A stretch of 64,000 nucleotides of DNA from Monocercomonoides exilis (lineage: Eukaryota > Preaxostyla > Oxymonadida > Polymastigidae): positions 248,001 to 312,000 of the forward strand of contig LSRY02000047.1 in NCBI GenBank assembly GCA_001643675.2. Direction: 5' to 3'. Shown in pieces: positions 55,398 through 64,000 of the stretch (positions within the stretch are counted from its first letter, which is position 1; every line of letters begins with the position of its first letter). The notes under the pieces were generated by a model. That model saw only the letters and a list, made by a program, of their open reading frames with translations. It was not told the origin of the DNA and did not search any database. The translations under genes were made by a program, and so were the position numbers.

Positions 55398-58300
55398 TTA
55401 TGGCCAGAGTCCATCATCATCATCACCAAATACATCACCCGCTCCTCTTTTCCCTTCTCTCCCTTCGCTCTCTTCCTCATCCACTGTGCCCATGTTCAAG
55501 CTCTCCACATCATCCGCATTCGAAAACAGATCCTTCGCACGCTTCGCCGTCTGCCTTAAGTTCTTCATCATCGAAGGTGGATTGCTCACGCACCCTTCTG
55601 AAACAGACAGAAGAGTCGACAATGTGTCAAAGGCAAGAAGCTGGTGCGTTGGTGATGGTGCAAGTTTGGAGTTAGAACTGAAAGATTGAAGGGGGGAAAA
55701 AAAGATTGTTAAATTTATTTTATTTTTATTGGGAAATGCAAAGAATAAATAAAATATTAAAAAAAAAAAAAATCCAAATAAAAAATCAAAAATAAAAAAT
55801 TCAAATTTCTGAATGAAAAAAGAGATGTTGCATACAGCATATTCCCGAAGCTTATGCAAATGTCTGTGACAAGCTTCAGATCCGAAAGCCCAAAGTCTGT
55901 TATGATCTGTAAAAGAAGTGGGATAATTCCATTTTTCCTTTCATCTTCTTCCTCTTCCTCTTCCTCCTCTTCCTCCTCTTTCTTTTCTTCTCCTCCAACC
56001 GAATTCTCTAACTCTCTTCTTCGATCATTGAAATTGCTTGAAACATTCCCCTTTTCTTCTCTCACTTTATGTGCTTTCCATTCCATCAGCGCATCTGCTC
56101 CTTCAGCTGACTGCGATAAGTGCGACAGGCAAACAACTGCATTGTCTAAGACTTCTGTATTGGTGTGTGACAGAAGCTTCACATAAACGTCTAATATTTC
56201 TGTTACAATGGGAAAAAAAAGATTGCATTCAAATAAAATAAAATAAAGTTTGCAAAAAGAAAAATTGAAAGTTCAAATTGGAAAAAATTCAATTTCAAAG
56301 AGAATATCATTTTTTTAAAAAGAAAAATGTTTCGTGTTTTGCAACTTTCAAATTTTATTTTTCTTTTTTTTCATTCCAAGACATTTTCATCAAATAATTT
56401 CAAACTACAAACCTTTTGATTGATATTGGCTTCTCTGAATTTCATTCACTTTTGTCAAACTTGTCATCAATTCTGTTGATTCCATCACAATTTCTGGTTT
56501 GCCTTCATACAAAGCCAGTTCTCTGATAACAGAATTTGCAAAGGAAATAAGAAGCGAAAGAGAAAGAGAAGAAGCGTGAGGTGTTAAAAGAGATGCTGCT
56601 GTGAAAGAAGAAGAAGAAGAAGATTGAGAAGAAGAAGAATTAGTTGTTGTTGCTGATGATGATGATAAGGATGAAGATAAAGCTGATGAAAAAGCACCAA
56701 ATGAAGACAGATCAGAAGACAGCAATGAAGTGACAAACAACATCTGATTGGATGAATAATCTTTTTCCTTCAGCAAATTCGTCAGCAAAAACATAAACAC
56801 CAACAGAAATCCTTCTTCTTCTTTTCTAAACATTCGTTTTTTCTCTTCTTTTCCTTTCTCCTCTTCATTTTTCACTTCTCCTTTTTGAGTTTTCCCTTTC
56901 TCATTCTTTTTCAACTTAGCCATTTTCAACATTTTATCAGCAAAACTTACGAGTCTAATCATTTCCATTCGTGAACACATTTCCTTTCTGGCAGTTCTTT
57001 CTCGGCTGAGCTGCGAGCAAACAGAAACACACCTCGTCAGAAACTCCAGCTCCTCAACTGAATAAAAAGATGAATGAATGGAAAATTGAATATTTTGCTG
57101 AATATGCTGTTGCATTGATAAATTCTTTGTTTTTTCTCCGTTTTCTCCGTTTTCACTCTTGTCAATAATATTGCCTTTCTTTTCCAAACAATGCAAAATA
57201 ACATCCAAAATCTTCAAAAGAGGAGGAAGAAGGCCGAATCGAACCCAAACACGACGATAATCGTTGTTTGTGGAAGGAAGCACGCTGCCTGTTAGGTTAG
57301 ACACAGCACTCAGCAGATGTTGTGTGGAGGTGATGAGCTCTGGTTCAACGGAGATTCCAAATAATGAGGATGAGGATGAGGATGAAGAAGAAGAAGATGT
57401 TGTTGTTGTTGAAGAAGAAGAAGATGATGATGTATTTGAAGCAGAAATAGCTTTTAAAGCAGTCTGCATAACACTTGCCACATTTTCCAACTGTAGCACA
57501 ATGCTCTTCTGAATCAAAAATTCATCCTCTCCCACTCTGTTTTCTTCAAACACAGCTTTCGTTTTATCTCCAAAACTTCCAATTTTCTTATCAACCTCTT
57601 CTTTTCCTTCTTTTCCTTCTTTTCCTTCTTTTCCTTCTTTTTCCTCCATTTTTCTCAAAGCACGTTTTTGCCGGCGCTTATTTTGAAGCAAAGAAGCAGA
57701 TTGGGGTAATACTGACATGCGGAATAACACAACTGAAATGTTTAAGGTGACGAATTTGTTGTTTAAGGATAAGAAAAGAGGAAGATGTGAAGTGAAAAGT
57801 AGAAGAAGACGGGGGAGAGGAGGAAGAGGAAGCTGAAGATGCGAATGATGAGAGGGATTTGATCTTGATGATGAATTGTTCATTGAAGTATTCATGCCAA
57901 TGGAAGGAATGGAGGTGAAAGAAGAAGGAGGGAGAGGGGCAGAGGAGGAAGAGAAGGAAGAAGAAGAAGAAGGTTGAAGATTCTCTGTCACAGAAAAGGC
58001 AGATAAAGGCATAAGAGAAAGAGGAACAGAAAGAGAAGAAGAGGAGGAAGAGGAAGAGGAAGAAGGAGACGAAGAAGAAAGAGGGGCAGACGCACCAGTA
58101 GCGCTTGGAGAAGTCGGGGCAGCATGCGCAGACGAATAAGCATTGTAAAAGGCAGTTGTGGACTGAGGAGGCTGCGAAGGCGAGTGAGAGCCAGAAGAAT
58201 GCGAATAGTAGTAGTTGTAGTGGTCGGGTGACAGAGAACGGTTTCTGCTGCCGTTTTTGCTGTCTTCGTTCAGCTCATCCAGAAATCGGTCATCAGGTAT

Positions 58301-61300
58301 CAGAAGTGAGGTGGTTGAAGTAGAAGAAGAAGAGGAAGAAGAGAAGGAAGAAGAAGAGGAAGAAGAAGATGAACCTTGAAAAGCTCCTCCATTTGAAACA
58401 TCTCCTTCATCTCCCACATCTTCCCCCAATGCCAATCTCAGCAGGTCCTTTCTCTCTTTCCTCTTCTGCGCTGAACGAGAAGCTGTTGACTTCACAGAAA
58501 GACGGCTGGCGCGCTCTTCTTTGTCATCAATGTTGCCTTTTTCACTGGAACTCCTGTCAAATTCACTGGAAGGCAGCAAATGTGAGGATGGATTGCTGTT
58601 AAGGCGAAGATGCTGACTCGGATTGAGGTTGAGGTTGAGGTTGCTCAAGTTATCTGTGACAACTTCAGCTTCTTCCAATTCTTCGTCTTCTTCGTCATCA
58701 TCGTTGTCTTCTTCTTCGTCTTCGTCTTCGTCCTCTGCAAATCTTTCTTCTTCTTCTTCTTCCGCTTCTTCTCCTTCTGGGCCTGATCCTTTCCCTCTTT
58801 CTGATTTAATATTGTCATCATCATCTTCTTCATCTTCATCTTCATCTTCTTCGCCTTTTGTAACATGCATTTTTTTATTATCTCTTTTTGAAGAATTCTT
58901 CGTTTCTTCTTTTTCTTCTTCTTCAACACCTTCACCTTTTCCCATCTTCCTCTTCCCTTTCTCATTCCCTTCTTCATTCCCTTCTCCCTTCTTCCTCTTC
59001 ATTTCCCTCTCCCTCTTCTTCTCCTCTTCCTTCTCCTTCTCATATTCCTCCTCTTCTTCCAGCGCAAATGTCGTCAGCCAATACGGCAGGGCTGTTGAGA
59101 AATCAGAAGAAACATTTTTGACAAGTGAAGTGAAATGAATGACAAGACATGTCAAAATCGCTGGCTCATTTGACAGGAACTCAATCAGAGGCGTCGAGGA
59201 AGCAGAACGAGAGGCAAAAGATGAAGGAACAGAAGAAGAAGAAGAAGAATTGATAGCTTGATCAGATGATTGTGATTGTGAAACACTAAGAATCAAAGAT
59301 CCAGGAAATGAATCTTTCCCATTCTCTTTCTCTCCCCCATTTTCTTTCCCTTTCTTTTTTTCATTCCACCTCACCACCGCAGGCACCAGCACTCCCTCCG
59401 CCAGCGCTGCCAATGACTCCATCCCACCCCCAACAGCAACCGCATGGCAGTTCTCAGCCGACGTCTGTGTGAAGTTCCTAAGCGCTGCCAGCACATAAAG
59501 CAGCAGATCTGCTCTTTCTGCCGAGTAATGCGGAAGCTCCAGCAGCTGTCGAAGCGGAGCCAGAAGGTGCTCCTCGGCAAAAAGCTTGTCGTTTGCCTGG
59601 CTGGTTGACTGGAGAAAGACTGCACACGCAATGAGAGAGAGATACGCACTGGGCGGATGGGACTCGATAGCCACAGACGCAGCTCGCAGAACGATGCGGC
59701 TGAGCTCAGTTGAGTTGAAGGTGTCGGAGTCGGGCGAGTGGGGGAAGTGCTTGGTGGTGGGGAGGGAGGTGAAGGAAGCGGAGGAAGAAAGAATTGGGGT
59801 TGAAGAAGAAGAAGTAGTAGTAGTAGAAACTGCTGCTGAAGTTGTGAGTGCAGATGTAGGAACCCATCCGTTGAGGAACAGAAGCGGTGCAATGAAGCGT
59901 TCAAGCGCTGCAAACGGGAAGCAGCCAGCCTGTTTTGCCATCGCGTCCTTCAGTTTGCCCAGCGCCTCCAGACATTTTCGGCCGGCTGTGCGGGAGACGA
60001 CGATGGGCGGAAGAGAAGGCCTTGAACTTCTGGCTTTGGACTCAGTTGGATTGGTATTAACATTCACATTCACATTCACATTAGCATTTGCATTAATGTT
60101 TGTATTTGTATTTGTATTTGCATTCATTTTTGTGCTTGACTGAGTTTTCCCTTCATTTTCTGCTCCTTCTTTTGCCTCTTCGCTGTCTCCGTTGTTTGTT
60201 CTGTAGAGCACCTTCATCCATTCTGCAGGGAGCAGATGAAACACCTCAGCATTCGCAAAACAGGAGCGGAAAAGGGCAGAAGCAGTTGGGGACAGGAGAA
60301 TCCCGCGGGTAGTTGGTGAAGTGGGTGCTGAAAGAGTAGGAGAATTAGAATTAGAAGAGGAAGAAGAGGAAGAAGATGGCGATGAGGGTGAAAGCGTGTA
60401 GTCACTCGAACCTTCAATGTTCTTTTTAGCTGGAGGTGTCTGTGGAGCTTGTGAAACAGCAGAAGAAGAAGAAGAAGAAGAAGCTCCTCCGCTGCTCTGC
60501 ACCACAACCGGCGCAAATGAGGACTGCGAATGGGACGGCGAGAGAGACGGTGAAGTTAGCAGCTGTGACATAGAGATAGATATAGGCAGTGTCAGCGACG
60601 ACGGCGAGGACGGTGAGAGAGGAGGGGTAATCGGGAGCCCGTCGCAGATCTTGTCCTCCAGCAGGTGCTGGTGCTTATAGACCACCCCGTTGTACTTCGG
60701 AGGCGACACGGCCACAGGCACACGGGCGCTGCGCACAGCGACTGGGGCAGACGAGAATGAGTAGTCTCCTTCCTCCTCGTCGTCGTCATCGCCTTCGTTG
60801 GCAGCATTGGATTCGTTGTCTTCTTCGCTCGAGTTGGCAGATAAATGCCTGCTGGAGGTGCGGTTCATCGCCCTTCGGCTTCTGTTGCTGCGAAGACTGC
60901 CGTCGTTGCTGCAGCTGCAGCTGTTGCTGTTGCTGTCACTCGTATCGCTTTCGTCTCGAGGAGACATTCCTCTCTGCGGAGATGGAGATAAAGACGATTG
61001 ACGTTTGAACTTTACCGGGGTAACAAGAGATGAGACATTGGTATCAGCTGTCATTGACAAAGATCGACTTTGCATTGGCGACGCTGAATCCGACTGAGCT
61101 GGAAAAGCAGAAGGAAGCAAAGTTGTAGATGGACCCAAGCGCAGCACTGCTGATGATTGGGGGGTTCTGTCGTTTCTAATTCTTGTTAACGTGGAATGTT
61201 TTGAAGAAGGAGGAGAAGTTGTTGAAGAAGACAAAGATTTTCCTGATAACACAGGCGGAGCATGTTTGCTTCCTTGAGAAGATGTTCGATACAAATGTGT

Positions 61301-61716
61301 TGCTTCTGTTGGTTTTAGTCGAACAGAATTTGTAGGTAATCGATCAGATAGAGTTATCACAGGAACGGAATTGGTCATTTGCCCTCGAGGAGATAAAGAT
61401 TGAGCATTTGAATAAAAAGTATGTGGTAATAGAGATGCTAGCGAAGGAAGGAAATTTTCAATTTCTGGTGATACATTCAATCTTGCATTGTAAAAAGGCG
61501 AATCAAAAGGAAGCGGAAAATGCAGCTTTCTATTCCAAAACACACATAATAAGAAAAAAGCAAAAAATTATTTTCATTTGAACAATTTTGTAATAAAAGA
61601 TAATTTCAACAAAACTGTTTGCCTTTGTTGGAAAAAAACTTTCCAGAAGGCCCGAAAAGCGAGCGTGACGTTTCTCTGTGAGAAAAATTTTTCAATAAGT
61701 CTTTGTTCTCTTGCAT
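55398..61716 (-). CDS. Armadillo/HEAT-like poly-Ser protein, 1945 aa, four exons
   Basis: Exons are 61716-61640, 61529-56413, 56199-55836 and 55677-55398, with introns of 110, 213 and 158 bases (donors GTTTTT, GTTTGT and GTATGC). The frame closes at 1946 codons including the stop. The start ATG opens MQENKDLLKNFSHRE. The first third is Ser/Pro-rich and disordered. Helical repeat segments then appear: LLYVLAALRNFTQTSAENCHAVAVGGGMES in two adjoining parts near residues 690-720, then LLSAVSNLTGSVLP, and near the end EVLDNAVVCLSHLSQSAEGADALME and LVTDICISFGNMLYA. These resemble armadillo repeats interrupted by long Ser, Glu and Asp runs. There is no signal peptide or clear membrane helix, so it is probably a cytosolic scaffold. 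The family is not recognised. Exon 1 is inferred from phase agreement and lack of an ATG before the second exon. Confidence 0.75.
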
Positions 61717-62600
61717 AAAAAGTAAAAAGAATTGTGTTCTGTCTTGAGAAAAACTTTGATAAAAAACGGAGTTTGACTTAAAAATATTAAATATGTTATT
61801 TTTGATCTTCGAAAAAGTTATTAATCAAATATTTTCAAATTTTATTTGTCCTGAGTGATAAACTTTTATTCAACTTGAATTTTTCGATTACTGAAGAATG
61901 TTATAAAAAGTCATTTTGCAAAAAAAAAATATCACGAAATTTAAAGATAGTAATTAATTATTATCAATAATAAATTATATTTACCTCTTTTAAAAATAAA
62001 AAAGGTATATAACTGTAAACCTGTGTCATACTGTGACCATTTACAGACAAATTTGGCTTCCTGACGAACCGAGAGATAATTTTCACGTCAAAACCCCAAT
62101 TATGAAAACAATAATTTAAAATGCTAATATTGCATCATATTAATTCAAATAAGCGAATAATAAGAATTTGATTTTCAAAAATGATATTGACAAAAAGTCA
62201 AAATTGGAATTTTTGAACGCCGGACCGTTAGGGATGTCAGTGACTAAAATGGAACCAAAATCTGGTTGGAAAGTTTTTTTGTTTTATTTTTGAAACAAAG
62301 TGAAGTACGAAAAATAATAAAATGATAAAAATTAATATAAATTGATTTGTATAACGAGAATTCTAAAAATCAGTAAAAATAATATAATATTTTAAAAAAT
62401 CATAACTGATATGGATTCACAATTTCTGATTGACGTTTCAAAATATTTTTATTTCTGAAACACATGTTTAAATCATAGTGGAAAAAATAAAAAATATCTG
62501 ACTTTTTCGTATTATGATTTCAATTTCACTGACATGATAGCCTAACTCTTAATTTTCACTCTTCAGTGATATCCATCACTTATCATTCAAATATTACAAA
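61717..62600. other. Gene-free AT-rich stretch
   Basis: Promoter side of the armadillo-like gene and beyond. No coding frame, tRNA-like fold or repeat family was recognised. Confidence 0.45.
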
Positions 62601-62830
62601 ATTTTTTTAAAAAGTTCCTTTTGTTTAATTTTTTTAATAAAGAAAAATTTCATATTTCGATAAATTTTCTGTTTCCACTCACGAAACTTCACTAAAATGG
62701 AAATATAAACGTTGTCTAGATTTTGCTTTCATGACAGCGAAATTTGGTGAGTGGGAACAGAAATTTGATCGAAATATGAAATTTTAATTTTATTTGAAAA
62801 TTAAACAAAATGAACCTTTCAAAATAATTT
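62601..62830. mobile_element. Diverged family C fold-back
   Basis: Inverted arms TTTAATTTTTTTAATAAAG...AAATTTCATATTTCGAT and the complementary ATCGAAATATGAAATTT...TTTGAAAATTAAACAAA flank a short core with TTCTGTTTCCACTCACGAA. The inner arm order matches the elements at 26702-26941 and 50366-50605, but the outer ends have decayed. Confidence 0.55.
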
Positions 62831-62998
62831 AGACATATGGTGAACTTTCTCCAAAATTGTTTAGTTGCTAATTCGAAACAAACTTTATTGAGTGTTCTGA
62901 AACAAAAAATCAGTGTGTCAGCCTTTTATTGATTGAGTATTGGAAAGCGAAGAAAATGTCAAAAAATCATCGTATCGAAAAAATGATGAAAAATCGAA
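62831..62998. other. Spacer
   Basis: A short AT-rich spacer between two fold-back structures. Nothing else is seen. Confidence 0.4.
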
Positions 62999-63394
62999 TC
63001 CAAATAAATATTATTTGTTGAATAACACAAAAAAATCTTCTTTTTCTGACAAAAATCATCGCCATGGAGATTTAATTATTTTTCAATGATTACCCCTCAC
63101 ATTGTTTTATTATGCATAATCCTATTAAGGAAAGTTATTTTTATTTTCATAAATTTTAATGAAAAATATTTAAATCATAAATAATTCAGAAAGTGTATGC
63201 ATCGATGAATTCAATAGCGAATAAAGTGTAACTTTCAGCATCCTGTTTTTTTGTCAATACAAAATAGTTATTGAAAATGGATAGTCTCACAATATGAGAT
63301 AAATTTATTCTTAAAATATCATATTTCCATGACGATGATTTTTGTCAGAAAAAGCGGATATTTTTGTGTTTTTCGACAAATAATATATTTGATT
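62999..63394. repeat. Inverted repeat with 75-bp arms
   Basis: The left arm (62999-63072) contains CTTTTTCTGACAAAAATCATC, and the right arm (63320-63394) contains its complement, GATGATTTTTGTCAGAAAAAG. Flanking parts pair more loosely. The spacer is about 250 bp. It is probably another degraded fold-back element. No target duplication was defined. Confidence 0.65.
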
Positions 63395-64000
63395 ATCTTT
63401 TAATCCACATTTTCACAATATAAATTATCTGTTTGAAAATTCACTTTGAATATTGATAAATAAACACTGATTAGTTGTAACCTCTTTCAAACGTTATTTT
63501 TTTTTTTAAATATAATCCCTTCAATTGTAATATTTAACAATTATCATGACTTTTTTATTGAATGAATAAAACATCTCCAAAGAAATAAAACTGTTGAAGA
63601 ATCAGCATTTCAAAAATTGTTTTATATTTGGAGGAAAATATGAACTTACAAGCTTTTTATGCACAAAGCATATAAAAATTGTTTCACTTATAACCTTATT
63701 AAACTTTATCAGATTTCAAAATAAATAAGATTTTCATATATTTAAACTAACATCATTGAAATAATAACATTATGTTTTGTGACCTCACATGTATTTCAAA
63801 AAATAAACCCATTTATTTCACATTTTTTGATCACAAAAAGTTTATCTGATGTGCATAATTTTTCAATGAAAATGCCTGAAGTTATATAATTTTGTCCCAT
63901 TTCAATATAATCACCCGAATTATTGGGATTTAATTTTTCATTATTTTCATTAATATTGAAAAGTTACGGTATTTTAATCACTTTCCGACGCTCAACCAAT
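63395..64000 (-). repeat. R1 dispersed repeat remnant, opposite orientation
   Basis: Between about 63600 and 63900 the complement follows the same order as 25360-25690: GGGACAAAAT, ACTTCAGG, CATTTTCATTGAAAA, TGTGA.GTCACAAAAC, ATCTTATTTATTTTGAAATCTGA, AAAAGCTTG. The segment at about 63430-63485 resembles 25120-25185 in direct orientation, so the block is rearranged. The right end is cut by the window edge. Confidence 0.55.

Noticed and set aside
61541-61543. GTG at 61543 as the start of the armadillo-like protein
   Set aside because: Eukaryotic starts are ATG. A splice acceptor at 61530 and an upstream ATG exon in matching phase give a better model.
1-64000. A genetic code with TAA/TAG read as glutamine, as in Streblomastix
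   Set aside because: TAA, TAG and TGA all end clear domains at expected places, and no in-frame TAA or TAG interrupts the recognisable proteins once introns are removed.
1-64000. CRISPR arrays, bacterial operons, Shine-Dalgarno sites, tRNA or rRNA genes
   Set aside because: No regularly spaced repeats, clustered same-strand genes with short gaps, or recognisable RNA genes were seen.

Overview
This window looks like nuclear DNA of a protist. Intergenic DNA is very AT-rich, and genes are less so. Twenty-eight spliceosomal introns (about 32 to 213 bases) can be placed because exon frames close exactly across GT-AG (once GC-AG) sites. TAA, TAG and TGA all act as stops. Proteins carry long Ser, Glu and Lys tracts. 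No tRNA, rRNA, operon or bacterial signal was seen. The gene repertoire best fits an oxymonad/preaxostylan with the standard code, such as Monocercomonoides. It includes beta-helix ectodomains joined to a degenerate kinase, kelch plus Cys-rich membrane proteins, poly-Ser proteins, and a 441-residue family I recall as recurrent in Monocercomonoides. That assignment is inference from gene style, not from a marker.

Layout, left to right: a giant unrecognised minus-strand protein running off the left edge (1-5767); the 441-aa family gene (6325-7774, minus); a catalytically complete RNase III-domain gene with a long Ser-rich tail (8759-11415, plus); a 2703-aa receptor-like pseudokinase (12008-20119, plus); and a second, cytosolic pseudokinase with a poly-Ser tail (21091-23368, minus). 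A gene-free 6.4-kb stretch (23369-29833) follows, built largely of long inverted repeats. Next come a TBC1D31/WDR67-like protein (29834-34780, minus), a kelch/Cys-rich membrane protein (35565-39533, plus), another repeat-rich gap with a TA-flanked fold-back, a THH1/TOM1/TOM3-like seven-helix protein (42030-43534, minus) diverging 80 bases from an unrecognised 673-aa protein (43615-45989, plus), an LCAT/PDAT-type acyltransferase in seven exons (46328-49534, plus), another fold-back element with a nested insertion (49730-50962), a secreted S9 peptidase of the DPP5/acylaminoacyl-peptidase type (51813-54359, plus), and a 1945-aa armadillo-like poly-Ser protein (55398-61716, minus). The last 2.3 kb is gene-free and holds more fold-backs and dispersed repeats.

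The genes do not form a pathway. Several concern the cell surface, secretory route or signalling: the receptor pseudokinase, kelch membrane protein, acyltransferase, S9 peptidase and TOM1-like protein. The most unusual part is the non-coding DNA. At least three families of non-autonomous, TA-flanked palindromic elements and one 4-base-duplication fold-back family are present. Two copies of one family (28437-29422 and 49730-50962) carry their cores in opposite orientation, and one of them has been entered by another fold-back, with the unoccupied site preserved in the sister copy.
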